From Ampullaceana balthica (Eukaryota > Mollusca > Gastropoda > Lymnaeidae), in NCBI GenBank assembly GCA_944989445.1, contig CALYLW010000345.1, positions 515,001-579,000 on the forward strand: 64,000 nucleotides of DNA. Reading direction: 5' to 3'. How positions within the stretch are numbered: the stretch's first letter is position 1; each line of letters starts with the position of its first letter. Below, in pieces: positions 11,251 through 24,603 of this stretch. Below the pieces are notes generated by a model. The model made no database searches, had not been told where the DNA came from, and was given only the letters and a program-made list of their open reading frames with translations. Both the position numbers and the translations under genes were made by a program.

Positions 11251-13388
11251 ATTGAAGTTAATTTACATTGGTAAAAAATACAAAATTAAAACCACTTTGT
11301 TTTTTTAAGTACGAATTGTAAGCGATTAATGCGCATGATCGAATATTGAATTATTCTGTCTCAATCTCTAAAAATACAAATTTCTTTTACATTGTATTTA
11401 TTTTTCATTAGAAAAGAAAACAAATTTGAAATGTATTTTTGAATTTACAGCTCTATTACGACAAGATGTTTTTTAAAAATCAATTTCAATGAAACATTTT
11501 TTTAATAGGGAAATAACTGATTTGAATAATAATGATAAATGCTTTTATCAGGGTCAATAAGATTATAAAATTTAATTACAAATTGCGATCAATTATTTTT
11601 CAAGGCGTTTAAAGTTCTTTAATGATCATGTTATTACAACATTTTAACAAAGGAGTCCCACAGCTTAACACTATCATATAACAGGAAATTGTTGCAGAGT
11701 TCATCATTCAACTACAGGCAACGGCTTTGAGAAAAAAAAATTATTTTTAGCGCTGCGGAAACTAACGATTAATTAAGCAATTAATCGTTAAACAATTTAA
11801 TCGATTAAAATTAATTTGATGGATTAAAATTTAAGAAAATATTTCTACTAAATTTTTCCACTTTATTAATAATTTATATATTTTTTACTTACATACATTA
11901 CCCTCGTATTACCGTAATATTATTATTTATTTAGACGTGCATGCGTAAACAATAAGGTTTTTCTTCCATATTTCTTGCATAGCAGAACGAATTTGCTGTG
12001 TTACGTTACACAATTTGGGAGCCATGGAATTACCGTCACTTAACTGATTTCGCAAAATAATAATGAATCGCAACTTGAGGGGATCTATATAAGCGTTATA
12101 AACATAAAATTAATCGATTAAAATTTTCCCCGATTAATCGAAATATTAATTTTTTTATCAGTACCAGTCCTATTTATTTCCCATAGCTTAGCTGTTTGTT
12201 ACACACATCAGAACCACGCCAATATGCAATGGCGTATCAACTAAATTTTCACCAATATTCGATTTATCTTCCTATAAGTCCTATATCAATACTGAAATCT
12301 CAATCACCCAAACTTTCATTTCACGAACCACCCAAAAATTATATTCATTAAGAATAATAAAATAAAGATTCATCTTGGCTGTGTGTCAAAATTCTGCATT
12401 ATCTCAATTCATTTCTGGACTGTGTCATTCACATGACCTGAACATTACTAACGAGCAATAGTCATTAAGAAATCTTAGACTTTGAAGACTTCAAATAATT
12501 CAATTATTTTGTCCGAAATTCACAATTGCGTAGCTATTAAAACATTCAAGCTCACGGAAGAAAAGATTATTGCTTAAGAATTTTATTTCAGTTGTTCTTC
12601 TCTAACATCTAACACGAACCGTTTGTTTGCGCAACCATGAACTCTTCGCGTCCCATATTCACAGATGCACTGGTACCAACATTATTTATTATCGGCGGAA
12701 GTGACGTTAGACAAGATCTGAGTTATTAATAGCCGGTAATAAAAATACGCATTTCGCTCCGCACGTTGTATTTTCCCAAGGGAACCAATGGTGATGGCCT
12801 CATTAATGTCGATGTGTGAGACCAAGAGGTTCCTTTTGTTTTTATATGTTGACCTAGATTACTCTCATTCAATTTATGTGTATGCCCTCGTCTGAAAGCG
12901 TTTTAGTAAAATTGGTTTATCTCATTCGGATATGTGCATGCACGATATTTGCCAGATTACAAACTCAAGTTTTCAATGGTGTATTGGTGCGCTTTTCAGT
13001 GACGAATTGAAGAAATAGATCGAAGTTTTACTTATCTTAAATTAAGCTGAATCAATAAGTGATATAGGAAAAAAAGAACATAAATGTGATGCAATTATTA
13101 AAGAAACATAAATATATGTGTGTATCTGTTAGTAATTAGGTAAATTTGTTTGTTAAAATAATTTAAAGTCTATCTTCTTTATTTTTATTTTGCTCTTTAT
13201 TTAAATAGTACCAAAAAGGTGTGACCCGAAATTTAAATTGTTTATTGTATTCCGTTTTTTAAAAAAAAATGCAAATTATATAATTGTTTCTGTTATGCAT
13301 CGTCTGTTGAGAAATTGTATATGCTACAGATAATAATTCAGCGTAAAATAAATCTTTCTCGCAAATATGCTGCTATGTCGTATTATAA
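11251..13388. other. AT-rich intergenic stretch
   Basis: No coding frame recognised. ATCGATTAAT-type palindromes occur at 11763-11830 and 12108-12150, possibly the ends of a decayed short element of about 400 bp related to the motif near position 100. Boundaries are not resolvable. Confidence 0.4.
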
Positions 13389-13793
13389 ACTAGCTGACCC
13401 GCGGCGTAGCATACGCCGCTAATGATTTAGTGACTGGGTGAAGACTTCCTGAAAGACACAGTTGTCAAAATGGGGTGGGTTTGAGCAAACAACTGTGAGT
13501 GAATGAAAAGTAGGAACTCTGGAGATACCCGCGGCGTAGCATATGCCGCAGACTTGCTCATCATAGACAGTGCAAAGAACGGTTGGGGGGTGAGAGTACA
13601 GAGACAAAAAGCAGCACTAAGTAAATAAAAAAGCGAGTTGAGGTTGTTGTTACCCGCCTCCCTTTTATTAACCGACGTTCACTCGCGTTGTTTTGATTTC
13701 TTCGTGCTGTAGTTTGTGTCCGTTCTTTCTCCACTTTCTTTGCACTCTCCATGAGCAAGTCTGCAGCGTATGCTACGCCGTGGGGCGTCTAGT
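13389..13793. mobile_element. Palindromic TIR element with an internal copy of its end
   Basis: The left end actagctgacccgcggcgta leads into a perfect hairpin (gcggcgta-gca-tacgccgc). The right end, read on the - strand, is actagacgccccacggcgta followed by gcatacgctgc. A third copy at about 13528-13581 (cccgcggcgtagcatatgcc) continues through gcagacttgctcat and is complementary to the right end over about 50 bp. The element therefore has two nested left ends pairing with one right end. No transposase or clear target duplication is seen. Confidence 0.7.
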
Positions 13794-16527
13794 TTCATAA
13801 TAATTATAAATCCTCAAATCCTATTTTTACATCGTTCCCTTTTTTGATGCTGTGATCTCGTGGTAAGGTGTAGAGCTACTGGCCTGTTGGAGCCCTGTGC
13901 AAGACCCCAGGCGAGACATCACAAATATTTATTGTCAATAAGTAGTTAAGAAAATAATGAGCCCAGAGCAAGGTTTCTAATATAAATGTATATTATTGTA
14001 TATGCATACTGCTTGTTATGCCGAGGTCAAATAGCTGCTCTTCAAAAACCAGGTCCAGCAGCTTTCTGATTGTTTCCAAACATTATCTGGCCATAAATCT
14101 ATGCGTTCTTTGTATATTTCTTTGGTGAGGGGGAAGAGCTGTCATAAGTAAATAAAGATGATGTATCTTTCGTAAGGTTGCCCATAATGTAAAAAAAACA
14201 ACGTAACAATGAAGAACGACTTGCAAGGCTGACAAAAATTGCAATTTATTGTTCTGAAATGTATGTACAGGATTATTGCGGGGTTCAAGAAAGTCCATTT
14301 GCCAGCTAACAAATTCAATAGGGCGACAAAGTTTTAACATTCATTGACAGTAAAAAAACAAAACAAATTCAACATGAACATAAAATATTTTCAATTTCGT
14401 TTACTACATCTTTGTGACATTAGTGGGTGGAAACAGTTACAATAAAACACGTATGTTAAAAGCTTAAAATGAATCAATCCACGGATAATGAATACACTTT
14501 AATCTAATCAATAGGGTTAAACACAATGATATATATTTGTATTTTTTGAAGATTGCAGCAAATCCCATTCTGAAAATAAATTTTATTTTTTAAGCAGAGC
14601 TCGGTTTTTCCTCGCGTATTACAGCCCACTTACATAAATGTGGAGAAATATCACATCTGTCTGTGCTGTAGTTATTGTATTTATTTAAGAGATCATTCGA
14701 CAATTTGTCCTTTCACAAACTGAAGTTGTAATCAACGTTATTACAATTTCAGAATAGACATTGGCCAACGTATCTATAAAATTGTATGCACAGAAAGTCT
14801 AACATTACCTCATCTACACTTCTTAGCTCGCAACTAACAGTCCAACCTTTAAAATATATTTTAATTAAAGCATTTCTTAGAGACTGACAAAAATTGGAGA
14901 ATATACGTTAATTTACAACGATTGGATTTTTTCCACACGTTTTGATGATGCAATTACACAAACAAAATTCTATGATTTGTGTAATCAAATATTTATTTAT
15001 TTGTATATAGACATCCAACAACTTTAAGTCAACAGATAAACATTATTTGATGACGAAAAAACAAGACTCAAAAGTCAAAGTTCCCAAAAAGTATTAACAG
15101 TAAAATTGCTATAAAACAATACTATCAACATAGATAGTTGAGACAGCACACAGCACAAATTATTACGGTTTAAAATCAAACACTTTATCGTTTTTCGGGT
15201 AACCATTTTGAAAACTGTTCTTGAAAAAAGATGTTCTATGAGAATACACTGCAATAAATTATTTGGTGCGCCTTATCAGATTATTGTAAAAGATTATTGT
15301 TTAGAACTCAGCACTACGAAACATTTAATGCAAACGTAACGCATAACATTTCTAATCAACAATAAAGTAATTCAAATGTGGCATATATTTTTTTTAAAAA
15401 TATGTAGATCTGAGCATTTCATTTAATTAAAGGGACAAATAAACGTGTACATAGAATAAATCACGTTATACAGGTACACTGGCAGAAAAAAAAATATTGC
15501 TTGGGATTCAAACTCAGTCAATAGTTTGTATGTTTTTACGTGTGCATTTTTGTGGATGTGTAAATGTTTGAGTATAGGCCTTGTCATATAATGGCGGAAA
15601 TCTATTAACAAAAACATCCGGGGGTTTTAGGTGGACAAATAAGATACGAGTCAATATGTAAAATTATATTGAGAAGAAAGTATCTTATCAGCTATTTGTT
15701 GATTCTTCGTAAATTTAAGACAGCTTATTGGACTTAAACAAGTAAAAATCGTGTTTGTAATTTTACTATGCTAACAATTTTGAGAAACTTGTTCATTCTT
15801 CTGTACTTATGCTTAAAAACTTTGTTCCGCTAAAATGATGTCTAAAAATAGACTATTACACAATGGGTTATGACGTTTTCCGGTCTTAAAAATGACAAGC
15901 CTTATTGCGTGTGAATCTGTTCACTTATTTATGCGGGAATGTAATTTTGGTCAACCGAGGAGGGGGCTGTTAGTTTAAGACAAGCGCTGATGTAGATAAT
16001 GCACCGCTCTTTAAACAAAAAGAAAAAAAATTAATTAAAAATCTCACATGAAGTTGATCTAAAAGCGCTTATTGCACTTGTCGTGTATTTAGTAGTGCTG
16101 TATGAAAACGGGTGGAGGAGAGTGGGAGCTAAGAGTAGTCGGATAGAAAGTTAATCGTTGGAAAAGCTTCGGTTAGTCCTATTGCGGGGATGGGGTTTCT
16201 AAGACTAGAGGTGAAAGAAATAATCGTTGTGACCAGGACTGACCGCAACATTGCGTGCCTGGGCAGTCCGTGACTGAACCCACCCCCAAAACCGTGTTTT
16301 TCCAGGGCCACCTCCGCCACCTTGAATATTTCACTGGTGACGTGTGTTGTTATGTTTGTGGCTGATTCTAGCCCCTCCCCCCCCCCTCGCCCTCAACTCC
16401 CAGGCTGAATGAAAAGAAAATTTGAGCTGACCGTTAAAACAACGTCATGAAATGAACTTCTCATGGAACAAAGCGATATAAGTTTCTCGATTAAATCGGT
16501 TGAAAAATATATCTGTCATTTCTTGTT
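13794..16527. other. Long AT-rich intergenic stretch
   Basis: No supportable gene. Short open frames have AT-driven composition without splice context. A GC-richer patch at 16120-16330 has an open - strand frame but nothing recognisable. Confidence 0.45.
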
Positions 16528-16561
16528 TAAATCCCTTATATTAACTTCACCGCCGTCTCTG

Positions 16562-16624
<63 letters not shown>

Positions 16625-17126
16625 GTCTGTCTTGGGCTCGGCGGGCGGAAAAACAGAAGTAAAAAATGACCCATTTCCCATGATCCGATCAAACTGAAAT
16701 TTGGCACACGGACCCGTCGAATCTAACAATGCATCGTATCAAAATTTCAGATCGATCGAACGTACCATAATTAAATTAATGCATTTTTAGTTTATCCTTA
16801 TATGAGGTATGTAATTTAAATTCACGATTTGTTATTGTTTTTTTGCCACGTGAAATTTTGAGCTGACGCATTGAGGCGACCCAACGAAGCGACGGGCGCT
16901 TTTGTTTACATTTTACGTGTCACTCTGAGCTCGGTCAAGCGAATCGGTGACCAGGCTTTTCCCCTCTCCCCCCCCACCCACCCCTCCCCCCCCACTAGGG
17001 TTATGATGCAAAGTTGAGTGAAGACAGATTCAGTCTGTAAATGTTTGAAAATAATCAATACTGTTAGTTATGTCTCATATATAAGGGATTTATAGTCAAA
17101 AACTTTGTTTTTACGGGTTTGTTTTA
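16528..17126 (+). mobile_element. Family-A element, copy 1
   Basis: Starts aaatcccttatattaac and ends catatataagggatttatag followed by ttttacgggttt, giving inverted aaatcccttata ends. A (CT)n tract lies just inside the left end (about 16558-16620), then ggcgggcggaaaaacag, ctgaaatttggcacacgg and atttcagatcgatcgaacgt. A long C-rich tract (16965-16993) lies near the right end. The same order is seen at 30181-30744 (inverted) and 60611-61128. Confidence 0.85.
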
Positions 17127-18218
17127 TTCTCTTCTTCCATATAGCATGGGGAGTTAACTCTAACTGTCTTCAACAAAAACAAAAGATGTTGGTGTGTGTA
17201 CTGTGGAGTGTAGAGCATCGCGTACGACGCAGTAGGCTGTGACTAATTTAACTTGTTGGAGAGCACATTTTGTGTTCTTCGTTTGACCTGAGAATTTTGT
17301 TCTGTTGTTTACATGAAAGTTCACTGAGTGACAAAACAAAAAACAACAACCAAAAAACCACAACGTACACGCAAAAATCAATCCTCCATTGAACGGGCAA
17401 TGTAAAATATGTTACTAATTGTGACAATGTTACTACGTATAATGTGATGCACAACATGATGATGACGTTGTTACATCTTTACACGCTGGAAAAGTAGCGT
17501 ATCAATACAAACATTACAGTGTGGGACGGGGAAGACGATGTGGGGAAGCAAAAGAAAAATGTTCATTTTATTTTCATCCCATCAACTATGGGCATCAGCT
17601 TAAGGAATCGATTCTTTCGATTCTAACGATACATCTCTCAGCTAACCATACATCACTCAGCTAACGATACTTCATCGCTCAGCTAACGATGCATCATCAC
17701 TCAGCTAACGATGCATCACTCATTAATAGTTGTATTTAGTTTGCATGACATACATTTTGAAAATTTCCTGTGTTATTAATAGTCGAACGACACTGAGGAA
17801 AAAAGTTCCATTGTCATTTAACTATCTCACTTTAACTCACTTAATGCGGGTATGCTAAGCTAATGCAGGGGGTTGGCGACAAAGGGATACATCGAACTGG
17901 GATAGACTAATATTTACTAAAGTCTTACATAAAATTTATCATACGGGTTTATATATCATGTCTTTCAGTGTCAGATTATGTTGATGACGTCTATGGTGGA
18001 GATTTGTTGTTAGTTTATTTCTGGTAGCACAAGTGGTTGTTGTTAGTTTATTTCTGGTGGCACAGGTGGACCACGAGTTCCCAGACTAGGCACTCAAAGC
18101 GATTTTATTTTGTAATAATAATAATAACAATAGTAATAATAATTTTTAAAAAAACAACAGCATCAACAAAAAGTTCAAGAATGTTCTAATGATTTTAGCA
18201 TGATCAATAAACTAAAGT
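17127..18218. other. Spacer with a short 20-25 bp repeat cluster
   Basis: At about 17622-17720 the phrase ctcagctaacgatgcatca repeats about five times with variation. Otherwise AT-rich, including (AAT)n near 18115-18145; no gene seen. Confidence 0.5.
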
Positions 18219-18350
18219 TCTGTCAAAGTAACAAGTCCAGTCTGATGTGTCCTGTCAAAGTACCAAGTCCAGTCTGATGTGTCCTGTCAAAGTACCAAGT
18301 CCAGTCTAATGTGTCCTGTCAAAATGCCAAGTCCAGTCAGATGTGTCCCA
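18219..18350 (+). repeat. 32-bp direct repeat, about four copies
   Basis: Copies of ccaagtccagtctgatgtgt followed by cctgtcaaagta, the last one diverged. Confidence 0.85.
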
Positions 18351-18772
18351 ATGACACGTTATGTGTGAATTATTTGCAAGGCAAAATATCTGTATACAAT
18401 ATTGCTAGAGGGATGTACAGTCTTCACTTAAATTAAAAACATTTTTTGTTCCAGAAATACAAAAGCATGATGATTTTTGTTAGCAGACCTTAACATTTTC
18501 CATGCGTATCTCTTGGGCCTGAACATGTGCGCTTATTTTTATTAATGTTTTGTTTGTTGTTATTTTGGTTTCATACTTTGAACCACATGAATGAGCAATA
18601 ATTTTAATTTAGTTTATTCATACGAAGACTTGGGAAAAATGTGAGATATAAAACTTTGCTAACTAACAGTACCAGCAGCATGGCTACCGTCAAAAATGAA
18701 GGGACGGCGGAATTTATTCAGTTTACTCCTTTGGGAGTGCATTTTGTCTTATGGGTAAACAAGATTTATATG

Positions 18773-18967
18773 TTAGGTCCAATCTGAGGCCGTCCTGTAA
18801 TGCAGTGGAGAGTGGTTGGCGTAGGTGATCTCATCGTGGTTGTTGCTGTTGTTGCTGCGGTCGGTGTTGTCTGCCGTGATTGACATGAAGTCTGGACGCT
18901 TGAACTCGTCGCCCAGCTCCTGGACTTTCAACGAGTCGCTGTCCTTGTTCTGGGCGGTGCGCTGCTT
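18773..18967 (-). CDS. Terminal exon of ionotropic glutamate receptor: C-terminal cytoplasmic tail
   Basis: On the - strand an acceptor with a good pyrimidine tract (ctatatctcatcctacag) is followed by 64 codons and TAA (18775-18773). The frame begins KQRTAQNKDSDSLKVQELGD and ends HYRTASDWT. It enters in phase 0, exactly as the TM4 exon leaves at 26875, so the spliced product runs RRKR-KQRTAQ. The tail is hydrophilic and Asn/Ser/Asp-rich, with tyrosines in EITYANH and PLHYRT that could be phosphorylated. It does not end in a standard class I PDZ ligand. An AATAAA on the - strand at 18718-18713 is a possible poly(A) signal. The GC content is higher than the surroundings. Assignment rests on the phase match and adjacency to the TM4 exon. 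Confidence 0.72.
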   Translation of the reverse strand, partial: KQRTAQNKDSDSLKVQELGDEFKRPDFMSITADNTDRSNNSNNHDEITYANHSPLHYRTASDWT

Positions 18968-18983
18968 CTGTAGGATGAGATAT

Positions 18984-20180
18984 AGAGTGGTGGTCAGTTG
19001 AGTTGTGGTCATTTGAGTGGTGGTCAGTGGAGTTGTGGTTAGTGGAGTGGGGGTCAGTGGAGTGGTGGTCAGTGGAGTTGTGGACAGTGGAGTGGTGGTC
19101 AGTGGAGTTGTGGTCAGTGGTGTGATGGTCAGTGGAGTTGTGGTCAGTGGTGTGATGGTCAGTGGAGTTGTGGTTAGCGGAGTGGTGGTCAGTGGAATTG
19201 TGGTTAGTGGAGTGGTGGTCAGTGGAGTGTTGGTCAGTGGAGTTGTGGTCAGTGGAGTTGTGGTCAGTGGAGTGGTGGTCAGTGGAGTGGCTATTCAGTG
19301 GGGTTGTGGACAGTGGGGTTGTGGACAGTGGAGTGGTGGTCAGTGGAGTTGGGGTCAGTGGATTGGGGGTAAGTGAGTTGTGGTCAGTGGAGTTGTGGTT
19401 AGTGGATTGGGGGTAAGTGAGTTGTGGTCAGTGGAGTTGTGGTCAGTGGAGTTGTGGTCAATGGAGTGGTGGTCAGTGGAGTGGTGGTCAGTGGATTAGG
19501 GGTAAGTGATTTGTGGTCAGTGGAGTTGTGGTCAGTGGATTGGGGATAAGTATGTTATGGTCAGTGGAGTTGTGGTTAGTGGATTGGGGGTAAGTGAGTT
19601 GTGGTCAGTGAAGTTGTGGTCAGTGGAGTTGTGGTCAGTGGAGTGGTGGTCAGTGGAGTTGTGATTTGTGGAGTTGTGGTCAGTGGAGTGGTGGTCAGTG
19701 GAGTGGTGGTCAGTGGAGTTGTGATTAGTGGAGTTGTGGTCAGTGGAGTTGTGGTTAGTGGATTGGGGGTAAGTGAGTTGTGGTCAGTTGAGTTGTGGTT
19801 AGTGGAGTGGTGGTCAGTGGAGTTGCGGTTAGCGGAGTGGTGGTCAGTGGAGTGTTGGTCATTGGAGTTGTGGTCAGTGGAGTGGTTGTTCAGTGGGGTT
19901 GTTGACAGTGGAGTGTTGGTCAGTGGAGTTGTGGTCAGTGGAGTGGTTGTTCAGTGGGATTATTGACAGTGGAGTGTTGGTCAGTGGAGTTGTGGTCAGT
20001 GGAGTGGTTGTTCAGTGGGGTTGTTGACAGTGGAGTGGTGGTCAGTGGAGTGGTTGTTCAGTGGGGTTGTGGACAGTGGAGTGGTGGTCAGTGGAGTTGT
20101 GGTCAGTGGATTGGGGGTAAGTGAGTTGTGGTCAGTGGAGTTGTGGTCAGTGGAGTTGTGGTCAGTTGAGTTGTGGTCAG
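18984..20180. repeat. 15-bp minisatellite, about 80 copies
   Basis: Tandem copies of agtggagttgtggtc and variants (agtggagtggtggtc, and gattgggggtaagtg blocks) fill about 1.2 kb. Larger blocks repeat, for example the segment with gattgggggtaagtgagttg recurs five or more times. It lies in the receptor intron and starts within about 20 bp of the last exon's acceptor. The open frames on both strands come from the 15-bp period. Confidence 0.95.
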
Positions 20181-20686
20181 TAATCGAAGTTTGTGAAATA
20201 ATAAACATTATAAATAAGTCGGCATATGAATCTCTTTGATGTAGTTTGACCAGGCGATCATTAAATTACTTAGCTGAAACAACTGACGCTGAACTTTTCA
20301 CAGCTCAAAAGTAAAGTTGATTTACAATTTTAAAAACAAATTAAAATAAATTTATTTGAAGTAAACTGCCAAAATATCGCTTCATGTTTCACTCCTGTCT
20401 CTTTGACTCACACACACTTTAACAAAAAGTTAACAAAGTAATTTGAAATCTTTCACAAGTCAATAATCTACCTTAAAAGAGTATAATTACAATATTATTT
20501 TTTCGAACATGAGTCAGATAAAATGTAATATAGACTAATTTTTCCCTGATAACTTTTTCCGTTGCGCAAACTTTAAGTGCTCTAATTTTACGTCGACGAA
20601 ACTTCCTTCTAACAAATGGTTCGACAACTTCCCCCATTCACCCTCCCCCAAACACACCCACACCTACACCCACCCACCCACCCACC

Positions 20687-20734
<48 letters not shown>

Positions 20735-21958
20735 TTCTCACCTAAATACATACTCACACACACATACCCTGGACGATAGCCGTCTGACAACCAGGTTTAA
20801 GTATCCCCTGTGGGATTTAATGCTGGTTTGCCTTTTACTCGTAGCTAAGTAGCTAAGTCGTGATTTCTCCACCCCATAGCATAGTAGAGAGCTATTTAGT
20901 TAGCTTCAACTTCATTTCTCCGGCAGGACAATTATCTGACCCCCCCATACACCTCCCCCATTCTTTACCTCAACTGACCCCACGAAGTGATCCCAGTCAT
21001 TCCCTATTGGAGCTGTCGTTATACACGCTCATTTGCATATCTCCCTCCCCCACACACCCACACACCAGGCTTACTGAGCCCCGGTGGTGACTCCAGGCCA
21101 AGGGAGGTGACCTGATGCTTTGGATTAGTGAGGCACCGTCTGGCAGGCTGCCCCTTAGTGTGATTGGTCATCTTGCTGAATATAGACTATTAGTTGACTG
21201 GCATGCATTATTTTCAGACACAGTTATCTACGAACCCGTTTTACTTGAGTTATCTAACAAAATTTAGTCAACCATATTCATTGCATGATTTCATTTTCAA
21301 AACTCTGTACTTGTAATCGCTACCGAGTAGCACACAATGTATGTGGTCTCAGATAACAAACGGAGAATGATAACTTAATCTATTCACGAAGTTTGAGAAT
21401 TTATTGTATAGCATTGGACGCTAATGAAAAGTAAAAAAAATGATTTCACCATTACACATAAACAAATGAGAGACTACTTTGTAAATAGGGATATGATACA
21501 TCAACACGTCTATTTAACAATTAAATGTTGTTTTCAGAACTTGCTGCCAACACTTGTGCAGCGCTCGTTCATTAGGAATTCTTTGACGTTAGCCAAATCC
21601 TAAAAGCTATTATATTTTAAAAAATTATGTAATACATTGTTTAAGATGCTTCTCAGGATTGTTGCGTTCTCTTCAAATAAATTTCGTTTGTCCAGGGCCA
21701 CAGTAAGGTAACAATGACTGTTAAAAACTGCGGGCTCTTACTTCCTTCACACTTTTCAAGCTGACATGAACTTCAGCTATCTGTACAAAATTCTTAACAT
21801 TTCAAAGAAAAATCACAGAATAAAGATATGAAGTACACAAAGTGAGATGAAAATAGTTACTATCCTACATGTTTAGTGTTAAAGTTTGTGGATAAATAGA
21901 AGATACATAAATCTAGTGATCTCTGACCTATGGTGGTCAATGTTTTGATTGGAGGTTA
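20181..21958. other. Intronic spacer with CA/CCCA tracts
   Basis: Holds (CCCA)n and (CA)n at about 20640-20760 and C-rich sequence at 20935-21070. Otherwise AT-rich, with no coding signal. Confidence 0.6.
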
Positions 21959-23192
21959 TAATGACGGTGTCCTCGGTGTGATATATCAACAATGATGGTG
22001 TCCTCGGTGTGATATGTTACCAATAACGGTGTCCTCAGTGTGATATGTCAACAATGACGGTGTCCTCGGTGTGATATGTCACCAATAACGGTGTCCTCGG
22101 TGTGATATGTCACCAATAACGATGTCCTCGATGTGATATGTCACCAATGACGGTGTCCTCGGTGTGATATGTCCCCAATGACGGTGTCCTCGGTGTGATA
22201 TGTCACCAATAACGGTGTCCTCGGTGTGATATGTCAACAATGACGGTGTCCTCGGTGTGATATGTCACCAATGAGGGTGTCCTCAGTGTGATATGTCACC
22301 AATGATGGTGTCCTCGGTGTGATATGTCACCAATGACGGTGTCCTCGGTGTGATATGTTACCAATGACGGTGTCCAGGTTGTGATATGTCACCAATGACG
22401 GTGTCCTCGGTGTGATATGTCACCAATGACGGTGTCCTCGGTGTGATATGTCAACAATGACGGTGTCCTCGGTGTGATATGTCACCAATAACGGTGTCCT
22501 CAGTGTGATATGTCACCAATAACGATGTCCTCGATGTGATATGTCACCAATGACGGTGTCCTCGGTGTGATATGTCACCAATGACGGTGTCCTCGGTGTG
22601 ATATGTCACCAATAACGGTGTCCTCGGTGTGATATGTCAACAATGACGGTGTCCTCGGTGTGATATGTCACCAATGAGGGTGTCCTCAGTGTGATATGTC
22701 ACCAATGATGGTGTCCTCGGTGTGATATGTCACCAATGACGGTGTCCTCGGTGTGATATGTTACCAATGACGGTGTCCAGGTTGTGATATGTCACCAATG
22801 ACGGTGTCCTCGGTGTGATATGTCACCAATGACGGTGTCCTCGGTGTGATATGTCACCAATGACGGTGTCCTCGGTGTGATATGTCACCAATGACGGTGT
22901 CCTCGGTGTGATATGTCACCAATGACGTTGTCCTCGGTGTGATATGTCACCAATGACGGTGTCATCGGTGTGATATTTTACCAATGACGGTGTCCTCGGT
23001 GTGATATGTCACCAATGACGGTGTCCTCGATGTGATATGTTACCAATGACGGTGTCCTCGGTGTGATATGTCACCAATGACGGTGTCCTCAGTGTGAGAT
23101 GTCACCAACGACGGTGTCCTCGATGTGATATGTCACCAACGACGGTGTCCTTGGTGTGATATGTCACCAATGACGGTATCCTCGGTGTAATT
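21959..23192 (+). repeat. 31-bp minisatellite, about 40 copies, with 403-bp higher-order duplication
   Basis: Unit gacggtgtcctcggtgtgat followed by atgtcaccaat. Diagnostic variants recur at a fixed offset: gatgtcctcgatgtg at 22121 and 22524, and tgtccaggttgtg at 22371 and 22774. Each pair is 403 bp apart, which is 13 units. A block of 13 units was therefore duplicated within the array. Confidence 0.95.
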
Positions 23193-24005
23193 AAAGCAAA
23201 ACAACAAACATACGCCCAGTTACCTTAGTGGCGCGCTATACATAGAAATGCTAACCCTCAAAGGTGAAAGTTTAATGGCAGAGACAGATGTTATGACTTG
23301 GGGGAGGGAAATTGGTTAGGATAAAAAGAGGGGAATCACGATTAGGTTTGGAATGGGATGTGTAGAGAAATTGTATTAGACTTTATAAATCGTTATTTTA
23401 AAAAGGCAAAGCTGGTCTTACAGTGCTCTAGATAATATATGTAGAGGCTCATTATTAATTTCCACGTCAAGATTAATATTGGCATTACTTTTTGTGTGAA
23501 GAATGTTTATATAATTCATTTGTTATTATATTTTGCCATTAAAATTTCCAATGAAATTGCGAGAATAAGGTTTCAATAAACTGCTATAGAAGTCTCAAGG
23601 CCCTGATGGAACATATTTACGGAAGCTTACTAGAAGTCTCAATGTTAAAACTTTAGTAGAAAAATTGCAATTGTCGAAACTCACTCCGTGATGAAAATTT
23701 CCAACCACTGGCATCATGTGACACTCCGCTATAGACCGGAGCCTTCCGTCTGTAGTGCTCGACAGAGTAAATGTCAAATGTCACAATTTCAGAAACTGAT
23801 AACCATAATTATTGTATTTTCTACAGCAAGGCCTCGCAGGTCCGGCTTGGAGTGACCTACATCTAGTTTTGCGTAGGATAATAGTGCTAGAATTAGTAGG
23901 AATGGGACGGGAATAAGGCACAGACATAGCCACGGTTAGTGTTGCCAGGGTTAGTGTTGCCAGGGTTAGTGTTGCCAGGGTTAGTGTTGCCAGAGTTTGT
24001 GTTGC
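23193..24005. other. Spacer ending in a short 16-bp repeat
   Basis: Mostly AT-rich sequence. At about 23932-24005, gttgccagggttagtg repeats about five times. No exon recognised. Confidence 0.55.
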
Positions 24006-24320
24006 CAAGGATAAAACTAAACTTTGCCCTCCTCCCCCCCCCCACTCAACACAAGAGCTTGACTATTTGTATTTAACACACCCCTCCTCTTATTGCATAT
24101 GTTACAGGCAAAGTGTGAAATTCAGGCATTCTTTAGAATGCCTAGGTAATGTAAAGAATGCCTTATGGTTTCAGGCAAAGTATGAAATGATGGCTATTTC
24201 ATACATTGCCTAGGCATTCTATAGAATGACTAGTTGTAGTCCGGCAAAGTATGTAACTGGCCTACCCCCGCCATTTTTCCAGCCACTGATGTTGGCGGTG
24301 GCGCTTTAGTCACTGATTGC

Positions 24321-24603
24321 ATGGGCGTATGGAAGGGGGGGGGCAAGGGGGGGCATTTGTCCCCCCCCCCTACATTTGAGAAAAAAAGTTTTTAATTTAT
24401 TAAATGCATTAATAAATGTTGTATTTTAGCTATTACAGCACTAATTTGTAAGTCTTATTAATTTCTAAGGCTTTTTTCAACCCTTATTTTATACTGAACT
24501 TGAATTTAATTGAAAATTGTAACTGTATGGCATTGTCAGTTTAAAAAAAAAGTGGTATTTTTTTGCCCCCCCCCCTGGAAAAATTCCTAGCGACGCCCAT
24601 GAC
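24321..24603. mobile_element. Short TIR element nested in the Ginger transposon
   Basis: Left end catgggcgtatggaaggggg. The right end, read inverted, is catgggcgtcgctaggaatt followed by tttccagggggg. C/G runs lie near both ends with an AT-rich centre. No coding capacity; target duplication not resolved. Confidence 0.6.

Noticed and set aside
19017..20239. Repetitive Val/Ser/Gly open frames
   Set aside because: The 15-bp period keeps frames open on both strands; the region is intronic to the receptor gene.
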